A DNA stretch of 42,722 bases from Methanomassiliicoccaceae archaeon UBA71 (lineage in GTDB: Archaea > Thermoplasmatota > Thermoplasmata > Methanomassiliicoccales > Methanomethylophilaceae), in NCBI GenBank assembly GCA_002504405.1, contig DARO01000012.1, positions 200,330-243,051 of the forward strand, written 5' to 3'. How positions within the stretch are numbered: the stretch's first letter is position 1; each line of letters begins with the position of its first letter. The translations under genes and the position numbers were made by a program. Below are positions 15,915-24,652 of the stretch, piece after piece. The notes beneath the pieces were generated by a model. That model was not told the origin of the DNA, searched no databases, and was given only the letters and a program-made list of their open reading frames with translations.

Positions 15915-16916
15915 ATGGAGATGCAGCCTTTCAATTTCAAAGTGATACGCACCGATGACGAGAGCTCGCACGTTCCCGTGTCGGTGGCAGGCCAGACGAT
16001 GGTCGATGTCCAGAGGCTGCTGACCGACATCGGCTCACTCATGCTGAGGCGCGAGCTCAGGATGCAGGGGCCCGTCCCCGAGGAGCTGCTGCGGAGGTTC
16101 TCGCTGTCGATGGAGCTCTCTTCCGGCAAGGATGTCAACGCCGTCACCGAGGGCGAGGACACGCTCATGCTCGACGCCCTCAACCAGCTCATGAGGGAGC
16201 TGGACCTGGTGGGGATCGGCAGCCGGCAGGAGGAGCCGGAGAACCACATGGAGGCCCTCGCCCGCAACGATATCGCCAGGGACATACTGGCACTGAACGA
16301 CCACCTGGATGGTTTCACCCTGTCCTACGGCAAGGACGGGAGCATGAAGAAGTTCAGGATCGCCAACCGCGGGAAGCTTGAGTCGGAGGTTCTGGACGGC
16401 AGGACATCCTTCCCCGGGGCAGCCATAGGGGTGATCCGTGCGGACCCGGTCCGCAGGAACCGCTGGCTCATGTACAACGACGTCGATGGCGTCCCCATAC
16501 GCTTCGGACCGAACATCGCCCCCTCCGACATACCCATATTCGCCGAGTCGGGACCGCTCATCGCATCCGGCACGGTTGTCACAGACGGAAAGGGAAAGGT
16601 CATCGAGATGAAGGACGTCGTCGGATGCTACTCGTTCCCCTCTGTGAAGTTCCACAGGGCCATAACCGCAGAGAGGGACATAGTCCTCCTGAATCCCGTC
16701 GAGGCCGTTCCCGGGTACAACAGCAAGAAGGGACTCTGGACCCTCGACAACGAGGATCTCGGGATATCCGTGTCCAAGCCTTCCTGGGACGCCTGCGCCG
16801 CCGCATTCCACGAGTACTTCGTCTTCCTGTGGGAGACGTATGTGGAGACGGACGGGGACTTCGAGGGCGAGGAGCTGGAGATAAGGGACTTCCTGAGGTC
16901 CCTCGCGTTCCCGTGA
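15915..16916 (+). CDS. Conserved protein of unknown function
   Basis: 333 residues, not recognised. Acidic and soluble-looking with no signal peptide or membrane segment. The first 120 residues are helical and charged (VDVQRLLTDIGSLMLRREL; LMLDALNQLMRELDLVGIG); the rest is mixed, with GKLESEVLDGRTSFPGAA and PIRFGPNIAPSDIPIF that look like beta-rich segments, and an aromatic C-terminus around FHEYFVFLWETYVETDGDF. Probably leaderless, as the TATA box at 15882-15890 places transcription start near the ATG. Stands alone between rpl10e and the rnp4 operon. Codon use and GC content match the neighbours. Confidence 0.75.
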   Translation: MEMQPFNFKVIRTDDESSHVPVSVAGQTMVDVQRLLTDIGSLMLRRELRMQGPVPEELLRRFSLSMELSSGKDVNAVTEGEDTLMLDALNQLMRELDLVGIGSRQEEPENHMEALARNDIARDILALNDHLDGFTLSYGKDGSMKKFRIANRGKLESEVLDGRTSFPGAAIGVIRADPVRRNRWLMYNDVDGVPIRFGPNIAPSDIPIFAESGPLIASGTVVTDGKGKVIEMKDVVGCYSFPSVKFHRAITAERDIVLLNPVEAVPGYNSKKGLWTLDNEDLGISVSKPSWDACAAAFHEYFVFLWETYVETDGDFEGEELEIRDFLRSLAFP

Positions 16917-17043
16917 CCTGGCCGTACGCTTCAACGAGAGGGCCGCCACATAGGATGCCCAAGCACACGCGTGTCCCGAACCGGAGTTCGGAAGAACCCT
17001 TTTAATAGGACCGCTGTAATCGTAGCGCCCGGAGCACACCCGC

Positions 17044-17367
17044 ATGAGCAAAAGGCGCGTCCCGCAGAAGGCACTCACAGACATAGGAGTGACTCGCATG
17101 AGGAAGCTGCTGGAGCTCGCGGAAGAGGCGGTGCGCGAAGGCAACCCGGAACGTGCCAGGAGGTACGTCGAGCTTGCCCGGCGCATCGGGGCGAAGACCC
17201 AGGTACGCTTCCCCAGGGAGGCTCGCGTATGCGACCGCTGCGGGATTCCGATGATCCCCGGGGTGAACTGCATAGTCCGCCTTGGAGACCACAGGGTGTG
17301 CATAACATGCGGGATGTGCGGCGAGGTAAGCCGCAGACCGTACATTAAGGAGCAATCACATGACTGA
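17044..17367 (+). CDS. rnp4: Ribonuclease P protein component 4 (Rpp21)
   Basis: Protein subunit of archaeal RNase P, which trims tRNA 5' leaders. 107 residues. The zinc ribbon has CDRCGIPMIPGVNC followed by CITCGMCG, and the N-terminal helices (RMRKLLELAEEAVREGNPERARRYVELARRIG) are typical for Rpp21. TATA CTTTTAATAGG at about 16999-17009. Overlaps yhbY by 8 bases; first gene of an rnp4-yhbY-serS operon. Confidence 0.93.
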   Translation: MSKRRVPQKALTDIGVTRMRKLLELAEEAVREGNPERARRYVELARRIGAKTQVRFPREARVCDRCGIPMIPGVNCIVRLGDHRVCITCGMCGEVSRRPYIKEQSHD

Positions 17368-17653
17368 GAAGGACGCTAGGAAGGAGCTCATGAGAAGGGC
17401 GAACGACATCAACCCGACGGTTCACGTCGGGAAGGAGGGTCTCGACCAGGGCGTCTTCGACGAGATCGCCAACCAGCTGAAGAAGAACCGTGAGATCAAG
17501 GTCAAGGTCCTCTCCAACTCCGATGACGATGCGAAGAGCACCGCGGAGCAGATCGCCGAGGCAACGGGATCCGTCGTCGTGGATGTCCGCGGGAGCATCA
17601 TAGTCCTCACGGACAAGCGCACATGGACGTCGCTCAGCCAGAAGAAGTTCTGA
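17360..17653 (+). CDS. CRM/YhbY-domain RNA-binding protein
   Basis: 97 residues comprising a single CRM domain: LMRRANDINPTVHVGKEGLD, then EIKVKVLSNSDDD and GSVVVDVRGSIIVLTDKR. YhbY-type proteins associate with pre-50S ribosomal particles, and stand-alone archaeal forms are found near RNase P and tRNA genes, as here. Overlaps rnp4 by 8 bases and is followed 12 bases later by serS. Confidence 0.9.
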   Translation: MTEKDARKELMRRANDINPTVHVGKEGLDQGVFDEIANQLKKNREIKVKVLSNSDDDAKSTAEQIAEATGSVVVDVRGSIIVLTDKRTWTSLSQKKF

Positions 17654-17665
17654 GGTGTTTTACCG

Positions 17666-18937
17666 ATGCTCGACGTCAACGTCATCAGATCCAGCCCCGA
17701 CATGATCAGGGCCATGCTTAAGAACAGGAACAAGGACGATGCCATCCTCGACCGCTTCCTGGCGGCCGATTCCGAGTGGAGGTCCCTGACCGATGAGAAC
17801 AACGGCCTCAGGAAGACCAGGAACGAGGTCTCGCTCCAGATATCCAAGATGCCCAAGGGGGAGGAGAAGGACGCCCGCATCAAGGAGATGAGGGAGGTCT
17901 CCGACAGGATCAAGGCCAACGACGACAGGATGGCGGAGCTCGAGGTGATCCGCCAGGAATGCGTGCTCAACATCCCCAACATCCCGCACGAATCCGTCCC
18001 CATAGGGAAGGACGAGCACGACAACGTGGTCGTGTACGAGAAGGGGGAGAAGAGGGTCTTCGACTTCAAGCCCAAGGAGCACTGGGAGATCGCCGAGGAC
18101 CTGGACATCATCGACTTCGACAGGGGAGTCAAGGTCGCCGGCAGCGGTTTCTACTGCCTCAAGGGCGACGGAGCCAGGCTGGAGAGGGCGCTCATCAACT
18201 ACTTCCTGGACACCCACCAGGACCAGGGCTACACCGAGCTGTTCCCGCCGGTGGTCGTCAACAAGAACGCGGTCATAGGCACCGGGCAGTACCCCAACCT
18301 GAAGGACGACATGTACTACCTCGAGAAGGACGACCTGTTCCTGAACCCGACCGCGGAGGTCCCGATCACGAACCTCCTGCAGGACGAGATCCTCGACAAG
18401 AGCCAGCTCCCCATCTACTGGACCGCCTACCTCCCCTCCTTCAGGAGGGAGGTCGGGAAGCACGCCGATACCAAGGGGATCATCAGGGTCCACGAGTTCA
18501 ACAAGGTCGAGATGGTCAACTTCGTCCTCCCCGAGAACTCCTACGCCAGGCTAGAGGAGCTCAGGCAGAACGCCGAGGACCTCATCACCGGCCTGGGACT
18601 GCCCTACAGGGTGCTCCTGCTGTGCACCGGTGACATGAGCTTCTCCTGCTCCAAGTGCTACGACCTGGAGCTCTACGCCCCCGGAAAGGACGCCTGGCTC
18701 GAGGCATCCTCGTGCAGCAACTTCACCGATTTCCAGGCCAGGAGGGCCAGGATCAAGTACAGGCCCGAGCCCCATCTGAAGAGCGAGTTCGTCCATACCC
18801 TCAACGGATCCGGCCTCGCCCTGCCGAGGACGATGGTCGCCATCCTCGAGAACTACCAGAACAAGGACGGCACAGTCACCATCCCCGAGGTCCTCAGACC
18901 CTACATGCGCGGCCAGGAGATCATCGGCAGGCGCTGA
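17666..18937 (+). CDS. serS: Seryl-tRNA synthetase (common type)
   Basis: 423 residues. N-terminal tRNA-binding coiled-coil arm (about residues 30-105), then a class II catalytic core with TAEVPITNL, the motif 2 loop SFRREVGKHADTKGIIRVHEF, and motif 3 near NGSGLALPRTMVAILENYQ. It is the widespread bacterial/archaeal SerRS and not the rare zinc-dependent methanogen form. Its substrate tRNA-Ser(GGA) is also in the window at 33809. Ends before a hairpin terminator. Confidence 0.95.
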   Translation: MLDVNVIRSSPDMIRAMLKNRNKDDAILDRFLAADSEWRSLTDENNGLRKTRNEVSLQISKMPKGEEKDARIKEMREVSDRIKANDDRMAELEVIRQECVLNIPNIPHESVPIGKDEHDNVVVYEKGEKRVFDFKPKEHWEIAEDLDIIDFDRGVKVAGSGFYCLKGDGARLERALINYFLDTHQDQGYTELFPPVVVNKNAVIGTGQYPNLKDDMYYLEKDDLFLNPTAEVPITNLLQDEILDKSQLPIYWTAYLPSFRREVGKHADTKGIIRVHEFNKVEMVNFVLPENSYARLEELRQNAEDLITGLGLPYRVLLLCTGDMSFSCSKCYDLELYAPGKDAWLEASSCSNFTDFQARRARIKYRPEPHLKSEFVHTLNGSGLALPRTMVAILENYQNKDGTVTIPEVLRPYMRGQEIIGRR

Positions 18938-18950
18938 TTCTAAAACAACA

Positions 18951-18967
18951 GCCGGGGCCACCCCGGC
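18951..18967. terminator. Hairpin between convergent serS and HD-domain genes
   Basis: 7-bp stem GCCGGGG / CCCCGGC with a three-base loop, then GTTTCCCTTATT. It lies in the 50-base gap of a convergent pair. Confidence 0.65.
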
Positions 18968-18987
18968 GTTTCCCTTATTCCTACATT

Positions 18988-20130
18988 TCAGATGAGGACA
19001 CGGTCCAGCTCCGAAATGAGCCTATCCGCCTGTATCCCCTTGCCTCTGGCCTCCAGCTTAGCGCGGATCTCCCTCTCGCCGGCCTCCAGGGTCTGCGATG
19101 TTACGCCGTAGCGCCTCGATATGCTGGCCTCCATGTAGGCGGCCATGAGGTCGCATGCCTTGAGGTCCGACCCGTCGCGCCTTCCGTACACCGGATCGTC
19201 CACGTCGGAGAACGGGTCGTACACCATGCGCCTGAAGCCCTCGCGCCACTCCTCCTTGAGGAGGGGCATGATCGTGGACTCCACCTGATCCCGCTCGTAC
19301 TGCTCCAGTATGGCGGCCAGGCCATCCACGTTCAGCTTTATGGGGGATATGACGTCCTTGGTCAGGACCTCCGGCAGGTCGTGGAACAGGCCGCTGTAGA
19401 AGTCGTTGTAGATCTGCCTGTCGTCGCTGCCGGCATCCAGGTCCCTCAGGTACATCATATCGGCGACCAGGAGCGAGTGGCCGAGGACGGTCGTCCGCGG
19501 GATGCGTGGCGTCCTGGCCCAGCGCTGCTGGAACCTCAGCTGGCCGATGAGGTCGATGAAGTCGAAAGCCTCCTCGGAAGACATCAGCTCGCGGACACCG
19601 ACCAGGTCCTTGTGCTGGCCGATCTGCTCGTCTATCTCTACGCGGGTCTTGTCAATCCCGTACAGCGAGCGGTTGGAGTCGTAGATCAGGTTGAACTCCC
19701 ATCTGGTGGCGAGATAGTGCGCCGCCCGTATGACCGCATCCTCCGGGCTGTCCTTCGATCCTCCGAGGTAGTCCTTGAAACGTTCCCTGAAGCCCGGGTC
19801 GGACGTCGGAACGAGACGGTCGAACTCGGAGAGGACGAAGTCGTTCACCTCGTCCTTCCTCTCGGAGACGATCCTGTGGAACACCTGCGGCTTCAGGTCC
19901 GTCATCACGGACCTCTGTATGAAGGAGTAGAGCGTGTGCTCTATGAGGAGCCTCCAGTCCATGAGATTGCCGTCCGATTCCTCGAACTTTCCCAGGACCC
20001 ATGCTATCGCCGCCTTGTGCGCCTGCTTGTCCAGCTCCGTCAGGTCCACAGGACGCATATGGTCGTTCCAGCGGTTCATGTTGGCCGAGTTGAACAGCAT
20101 ATAGAGGATGTCCGCGTTAAGGGCAGGCAT
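18988..20130 (-). CDS. HD-domain phosphohydrolase-like protein
   Basis: 380 residues. The central part has TTVLGHSLLVADMMYL and, 40 residues later, YSGLFHDLPEVLTKDV, giving the H...HD...D ligands of a metal-dependent HD phosphohydrolase of the HD_3/YfbR type that act on nucleotides. The N-terminal 180 residues contain another acidic helical region with WDH-like NDHMRPVD and may be regulatory. The ATG at 20130 is chosen because GGGAG lies a few bases upstream, right after the preceding stop. Substrate unknown. Third gene of lysS-membrane protein-HD. Confidence 0.8.
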   Translation of the reverse strand: MPALNADILYMLFNSANMNRWNDHMRPVDLTELDKQAHKAAIAWVLGKFEESDGNLMDWRLLIEHTLYSFIQRSVMTDLKPQVFHRIVSERKDEVNDFVLSEFDRLVPTSDPGFRERFKDYLGGSKDSPEDAVIRAAHYLATRWEFNLIYDSNRSLYGIDKTRVEIDEQIGQHKDLVGVRELMSSEEAFDFIDLIGQLRFQQRWARTPRIPRTTVLGHSLLVADMMYLRDLDAGSDDRQIYNDFYSGLFHDLPEVLTKDVISPIKLNVDGLAAILEQYERDQVESTIMPLLKEEWREGFRRMVYDPFSDVDDPVYGRRDGSDLKACDLMAAYMEASISRRYGVTSQTLEAGEREIRAKLEARGKGIQADRLISELDRVLI

Positions 20131-20132
20131 TG

Positions 20133-20453
20133 TCACTCCCTCCGGGTCAGATCCTCCATCTTGGTGTCCCCGAGGTATGCGGAGTAGTCCTCGTCGAGAA
20201 CGTAGAAGAACCCGTTGCGCTCCTCGTCCTCCTCCTCGCACTCGAGCTCCACCGATGCCTCGCGGCCGGTGAAATAGAGGGCGGCGTACCCTGCTGCCAG
20301 CAGGACGACGCCCAAGACGAAGACCGCCACGTATGCATCCAGCGGCTCCGCCACGTAGGCCAGGAACCCGGCGAGCATCAGGACGAACCCGAGTACGGCG
20401 ACCGCCATCAGATGGACCGGCCTGATGCCCTCTACCAGGGATGCTGCGTCCAT
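20133..20453 (-). CDS. Small two-helix membrane protein, unknown function
   Basis: 106 residues. Two hydrophobic helices at about 13-34 (PVHLMAVAVLGFVLMLAGF) and 42-61 (VAVFVLGVVLLAAGYAALYF), then an acidic cytoplasmic-looking tail with ELECEEEDEE and YVLDEDYSAYLG. No family recognised. It sits 7 bases after lysS and 2 bases before the HD gene, so it is certainly co-transcribed and may anchor one of them to the membrane. Confidence 0.7.
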   Translation of the reverse strand: MDAASLVEGIRPVHLMAVAVLGFVLMLAGFLAYVAEPLDAYVAVFVLGVVLLAAGYAALYFTGREASVELECEEEDEERNGFFYVLDEDYSAYLGDTKMEDLTRRE

Positions 20454-20460
20454 GCCGACC

Positions 20461-22005
20461 TCAGATGGAGGCCTGGATCAGCCTGTTGACCACGAACTTC
20501 TGGTCCATGGAGGCCAGGAACGGTCCGAGCCTGGGGCCGGCCGTCTTTCCGATCAGGATCTTGTACAGCGACTTGTACGCGCCCTTGGACCCCAGAGGGG
20601 ACTCCTTCGCGATGTCGGTCACGATCTCGGTTATGGACTCGGAGTTCCAGACGCAGTCGTTCATCCTCTTGACGAGGGCCTGGAAGAATACCTTCTCGTT
20701 CATGGAGAGCTCTATGTCCGACGGCACGGACGGGAGCACGGAGAACTTGACCATGTCGGGGGCGAATCCGTTGAGCCAGTAGCGAACGCACTCCGACCTC
20801 CTCTTGAGCCTCTCGAGGTCCGAGGGCGTGGCGGACGACATGTCCTCCGTACGGGACAGCACCTCCAGGACGCCGTCGAAGTCGGAGGCCATCTGGACGA
20901 CGTTGACCAGGTGGCGGTACGGGATCTGCAGGGGAAGCTTCTCGGGGACGCGGTTGTGCTGCGCGATGATGTACGCCCTGACGGAGTTGTCCTCGGACTC
21001 GGTCCATTCCCCTCCGAAGTACAGGCGTTCCATCCTGTCGTACTCGTCCGCCATGTCGAGGGTTCCCATTCCAGAGTCGTAGTCGATCGCCTTGGAGGGG
21101 TTTACCCTGAGGAACAGGTAGTTGAGGACCTCGGGAGGGGTCATGTTGATCGCATCGAGCCCGGTGACGGAGCATCCGAGGGATTTGTGCATCTGCCCGA
21201 CTCCCTTCAGCTGTACGAACTCGTACGGGATCGGGTATGGAGCCTTGCCTCCGTAAATCTCCGAGATTATCCTCTTGCCGGAATCGTATGAACCGCCGGC
21301 GGCTGCGTGATCCTTGCCGAAGGGCTCTGCGGACGTTCCGAAGACCATCCACTTGGCGGGCCACTCGAGGCGCCAGGTGAGCTTCCCCTCCGCCTTGCGT
21401 ATGTCCGCCTTCCCGTGGTGACCGCAGACGCAGTTGTACTCCACATAGGGGAAGCTGTACGAGTCGAAGATCGGCTTTGTGAACCTTCCGCACTTCTCGC
21501 AGATGGGGTTGTAGGGAGCGTAGTCTTCCTTGGCCTCCTTTCCGGTGACCTCGTGAAGGATGTTGATGATCTCCTGCCTCTTCTCGAACGTCTTGTGGAT
21601 GCACTCGGCGAACTTGCCGGACTCGTAGAGCTCGTGGGTCCAGATGATCTCGCACTTGACCCCGAGGGAGTCCACGGCATCCAGGAAGGGCTGCACGAAG
21701 TGGTGGGCGTAGTTCCTGTGCTTGCCGCACGGGCAGGGAATCCTGGAGATGGGCATGTTGACGTACTTCTCGTACTCCTCGGGCAGGAAGTCGTAACGTT
21801 TGCGCAGGGGATCGAAGGAGTCTATGAGGTAGATGAGACGAACGTCCTTTCCCATGGCCTCCACGGCGCTGCGGACGGACTCGCCCGTGATTGCTTCCCT
21901 GAGGCTGCCGACGTGGATGATACCAGTCGGACTGATCCCTGTTGCGATCAGAGGACGGTCGCAGGTTTTTGCGACCTCCTCCGCGATTACATCTGCCCAA
22001 TGCAT
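20461..22005 (-). CDS. lysS: Lysyl-tRNA synthetase, class I, with degraded KMSKS motif
   Basis: 514 residues. HIGH-type motif HVGS at 31-34 within GISPTGIIHVGSLRE, SIDSFDPLRKR-type segment (YLIDSFDPLRKRYDFLP), zinc-binding CPCGKH and CEKCGRF...CVCGHHG, and WPAKWMVFG, all class I LysRS hallmarks. The position of the KMSSSKG loop reads QMHKSLG (near residue 270), so two lysines expected there are lost. The ATG at 22005 gives MHWADVIAEEVAK, where homology starts; a TTTTAATATTG element about 25-35 bases upstream would give a leaderless mRNA. Divergent from the Sec61 beta gene. Confidence 0.9.
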   Translation of the reverse strand: MHWADVIAEEVAKTCDRPLIATGISPTGIIHVGSLREAITGESVRSAVEAMGKDVRLIYLIDSFDPLRKRYDFLPEEYEKYVNMPISRIPCPCGKHRNYAHHFVQPFLDAVDSLGVKCEIIWTHELYESGKFAECIHKTFEKRQEIINILHEVTGKEAKEDYAPYNPICEKCGRFTKPIFDSYSFPYVEYNCVCGHHGKADIRKAEGKLTWRLEWPAKWMVFGTSAEPFGKDHAAAGGSYDSGKRIISEIYGGKAPYPIPYEFVQLKGVGQMHKSLGCSVTGLDAINMTPPEVLNYLFLRVNPSKAIDYDSGMGTLDMADEYDRMERLYFGGEWTESEDNSVRAYIIAQHNRVPEKLPLQIPYRHLVNVVQMASDFDGVLEVLSRTEDMSSATPSDLERLKRRSECVRYWLNGFAPDMVKFSVLPSVPSDIELSMNEKVFFQALVKRMNDCVWNSESITEIVTDIAKESPLGSKGAYKSLYKILIGKTAGPRLGPFLASMDQKFVVNRLIQASI

Positions 22006-22141
22006 GTCAATCGCTCGAGCTATCGGCACAATATTAAAATGGGTTTCGGTCCCGAGCGCATGCAGGCGCACGCATGCCCTTCTGGAGCGCGTGTCCTGTA
22101 CCGAGTAACCTTTTTATATGGACCGCAGTTAACCACTTCCC

Positions 22142-22306
22142 ATGGCAAAAAAGAACGATACCGGATTCCAGTCCTCCGCCGGCCTCATGAGGTACTTCGA
22201 CACGGAGAACGAGAAGGGAGTCAGGATCAGCCCGCGCGCGGTCATAGGCATCGCCATCGGCCTCATAGCCATCGTACTTCTCCTCAACGTCCTCGCACCC
22301 CTCTGA
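22142..22306 (+). CDS. Preprotein translocase subunit Sec61 beta (SecG-like)
   Basis: 54-residue protein: a polar N-terminus MAKKNDTGFQSSAGLMRYFD, the NEKGVRISPRAV linker and one C-terminal membrane helix (about residues 34-52, VIGIAIGLIAIVLLLNVL). This is the exact architecture of archaeal Sec61 beta, a tail-anchored subunit of the SecYE channel. TATA CTTTTTATATGG at about 22109-22120, roughly 25-30 bases before the ATG. Its shortness makes it easy to miss. Confidence 0.93.
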   Translation: MAKKNDTGFQSSAGLMRYFDTENEKGVRISPRAVIGIAIGLIAIVLLLNVLAPL

Positions 22307-22398
22307 AGGGCGCGGGAACGCAGTTGCAGCGCATCCCTAGTGTCAACTCTGTAGGCGCCCCCTCGTTCCAAGGGTGCTTATCGAAACAAAAAGAAAGC

Positions 22399-22418
22399 CC
22401 CGCCGGGAATCCGGCGGG
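22399..22418. terminator. Hairpin between Sec61 beta and the antiporter gene
   Basis: 8-bp stem CCCGCCGG / CCGGCGGG with GAAT loop; the plus strand continues AAATGGTTTTT and the minus strand GCTTTCTTTTTG, so it suits both convergent genes. The rest of 22307-22398 shows nothing further. Confidence 0.7.
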
Positions 22419-22428
22419 AAATGGTTTT

Positions 22429-23742
22429 TCAGATCCTGTCCTCGGGCAGGATCCTGTACTCTTCCTGGTACTTCTTCCTGAACATCTTCGCCAGGATGGG
22501 AGGCGCTATTATCGTCGTGATGACGGACATCAGCACAACGACGGCATAGAGGTCCTCGGACATCGCACGCTGGCCCTCCACCACGATGCCCAGGCCGATG
22601 GACGCGATGATTATTCCCACCTCGCCCCTGGGCATCATCCCGACTCCGATGATGCTGCATGACGACCTGTCGAGACTCTTGTCCCCGATCTTCGAACCTA
22701 TACCGCATCCGATGTACTTGGAGATGAGCGCCAGTACGATGACGACCGCCACCAGGCCTATGACCGTCGCGTCTGCGAGCGATCCCAGGTTGACCTGCAT
22801 CCCCACGTTGAGGAAGAACAGAGGCAGTATGAAGGTCGATATCGAGTCGATCTTCTCCTCGAGCTCCCATTCCCATGCATGGTCCGCGAACAGCATTCCT
22901 GCGAGGAACGCACCGATGATGGCGGCGAGGCCGATGTACTCGGCGAGAGCGGACATCGCCAGGCACACGATTATCGCAAGAGCCAGCTTGTTGACCTTCA
23001 TCGGGGTCTTGCCCTCTGCGGCCAGCGCCCTGTTCCTGGCATCGAAGTAATCGTAGATGCGCGGGACGACCCACTTGCAGAGGGCTATGATTACGAGGAC
23101 GAACGCCACGGCCTGTATAGTGATCTGAGCGATGCTTGCAATGGAGAGCTCCCCGGACTCCACCATACCCTTGACGATAGCAAGGACGATCATCCCTAGG
23201 ATGTCGTCGATGACGGCTGCGGCGATGATGATGCGGGCCTCGCGGGTGTCCATGAGGCGCATGTCCTTGATTATCCTGGCCGTTATCCCCACAGAGGTCG
23301 CGACCATAGCGGCGGCGAGGAACAGCGCATGGTTCATGTTGCCCTCCGTTCCCATGATTAGCGCGAAACCGAGGACGAAAGGCACCACCACTCCGAATAT
23401 CGCACAGAGGAGCGCCGCCTTTCCTGAGTTCATAAGGTCCTTGACCTTCGTCTCCAATCCCACCGTGAAGAGCAGGAATATTACGCCGAGCTCGGCGAAG
23501 GCATAGACGACCTGATAGATGCTACTGCCCGCATCGTTCGGGTCTGTAATCGGATCCGGGAGCACAATGCCCAGAGCATCCTCCATGAAGGACCAGTCCC
23601 CGACGATGATGTTGGCTATAACAATACCCATCAGGATCTCACCGATCAGCCCGGGGAGGCCGAATCTGGAGAATATTGCCGAACCGATACGCGCCATGAC
23701 CAGCAGAACGGTCAGCGCCAGTAGCAGCTGAAGCAAATCCAT
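22429..23742 (-). CDS. CPA2-family sodium(potassium)/proton antiporter (KefB/NapA type)
   Basis: 437 residues with about 12-13 membrane helices and no C-terminal RCK domain. The ion-binding pair is in AVIDDILGM (about residue 155), the double-aspartate form associated with electrogenic exchange. GEILMGIVIANII, LLFTVGLETKV and MMPRGEVGIIIA are typical landmarks. The start at 23742 gives MDLLQLLLALTVLLVMARIG, beginning in helix 1. Monocistronic, between two hairpins. Na+ versus K+ specificity cannot be decided here. Confidence 0.88.
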   Translation of the reverse strand: MDLLQLLLALTVLLVMARIGSAIFSRFGLPGLIGEILMGIVIANIIVGDWSFMEDALGIVLPDPITDPNDAGSSIYQVVYAFAELGVIFLLFTVGLETKVKDLMNSGKAALLCAIFGVVVPFVLGFALIMGTEGNMNHALFLAAAMVATSVGITARIIKDMRLMDTREARIIIAAAVIDDILGMIVLAIVKGMVESGELSIASIAQITIQAVAFVLVIIALCKWVVPRIYDYFDARNRALAAEGKTPMKVNKLALAIIVCLAMSALAEYIGLAAIIGAFLAGMLFADHAWEWELEEKIDSISTFILPLFFLNVGMQVNLGSLADATVIGLVAVVIVLALISKYIGCGIGSKIGDKSLDRSSCSIIGVGMMPRGEVGIIIASIGLGIVVEGQRAMSEDLYAVVVLMSVITTIIAPPILAKMFRKKYQEEYRILPEDRI

Positions 23743-23813
23743 GCGCCCCGTACCTTATCTATCTATAAAAGATGTAAGCACCTTCTCATCGAAGGTTGGC
23801 GTGTTATTGTTAC

Positions 23814-23839
23814 CCGTCCGGCGCTAGTGCGCCGGACGG
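23814..23839 (-). terminator. Hairpin after the acidic-protein locus
   Basis: Perfect 11-bp stem CCGTCCGGCGC / GCGCCGGACGG with a four-base loop, 45 bases past the stop codon at 23884. The minus-strand sequence beyond is only mildly T-rich. Confidence 0.55.
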
Positions 23840-23883
23840 TAATGGGCCAGGACCCGGTTTTCTTGGATGTGCATTCTCTACGC

Positions 23884-24606
23884 TTAGAACGAGAAGCAGA
23901 CCCTCCAGCCTCCCCTGGGGACCTCCTGGGGTCCGAAGGAGAATCTGACTGCGGGGTCGTTCTCGGTGATGGTCGCCTCCGCTTCGGTCTGGAATGACTC
24001 TGTCCAGTCCTCTGCTGGCGAAATCACAGTGATTTCCTCGCATGCCACGTCCGTATGGACGGGCTGCGGCTCGCAGACCGCTGCATCCGCCGATGCAACG
24101 TCCTGCATTTCTGACGGGATGGGTGCATACTCTACCGCCGCATCCCCGTCTTCGGACGGAATCTGGACACAGGGTTCCGGAACCGTCTCAGGTACCTGCT
24201 CGGGCTCTTCAGCCACCGGCAGGTCCGACGGGGCCTCGATGAGGTGTGGGAGGGCAGGTGCAGCGAGCATTGCCTGCTCCGCTGGAGAGGCGAGCATCGC
24301 TACCCCGACGGAGACGCTCGGGTGCTCCGGGATCGGAGCATCTTGGGGTTCCGCCCAGCAGCTCTCCATTCCGTCGTATGGGATCTGAATGTCCTCGAAG
24401 ACTGCATCGTCTGCGTCGACGCAAAGCTCCGGCACAGCCAGGAGCATCATGTCCAGGACCTCGTTCCTGAGGTCCATCCAGGGGACTTCGTCCTTCATGA
24501 ACGCTTTGGCGAAGCGGCCCGCGCAGCCGTCATCCGCCATTACAGCGTCCGGTTCAACTATCGGGTCTTCCTCCACATCTATCAAGCCGGGGACTGTAAA
24601 CAGCAT
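23884..24606 (-). CDS. Acidic low-complexity protein; probable -1 frame extension of the upstream ORF
   Basis: About 240 residues if started at ATG 24606, but no ribosome-binding site is seen there. The frame is open upstream to 24675, where it meets a slippery heptamer in the gene above; read that way it adds 263 residues. Composition is acidic and proline/alanine/valine-rich (EEPEQVPETVPEPCVQIP), like the upstream ORF, and it ends in AVRFSFGPQEVP...WRVCFSF, echoing TVRFRFSNG near the end of the upstream ORF. Several cysteines and WMDLRNEVLDMMLL helices. Ends in TAA. It may be a separate gene translated by coupling, a frameshift product, or the result of a single-base indel. Function unknown. 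Confidence 0.6.
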   Translation of the reverse strand: MLFTVPGLIDVEEDPIVEPDAVMADDGCAGRFAKAFMKDEVPWMDLRNEVLDMMLLAVPELCVDADDAVFEDIQIPYDGMESCWAEPQDAPIPEHPSVSVGVAMLASPAEQAMLAAPALPHLIEAPSDLPVAEEPEQVPETVPEPCVQIPSEDGDAAVEYAPIPSEMQDVASADAAVCEPQPVHTDVACEEITVISPAEDWTESFQTEAEATITENDPAVRFSFGPQEVPRGGWRVCFSF

Positions 24607-24652
24607 CACGTCGCGAACCTTGTCCGCAACGTCCGTCGGCTTGGATTCGAGG

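Noticed and set aside
15743..16318. N-terminal extension of rpl10e
   Set aside because: uL16 begins at MVRKPASMYRQ; the extension covers the promoter and the oppositely oriented gene.
16035..17345. 436-codon minus-strand frame over the unknown gene and rnp4
   Set aside because: Runs opposite to rnp4 and through its promoter; residue composition is that of a shadow frame.
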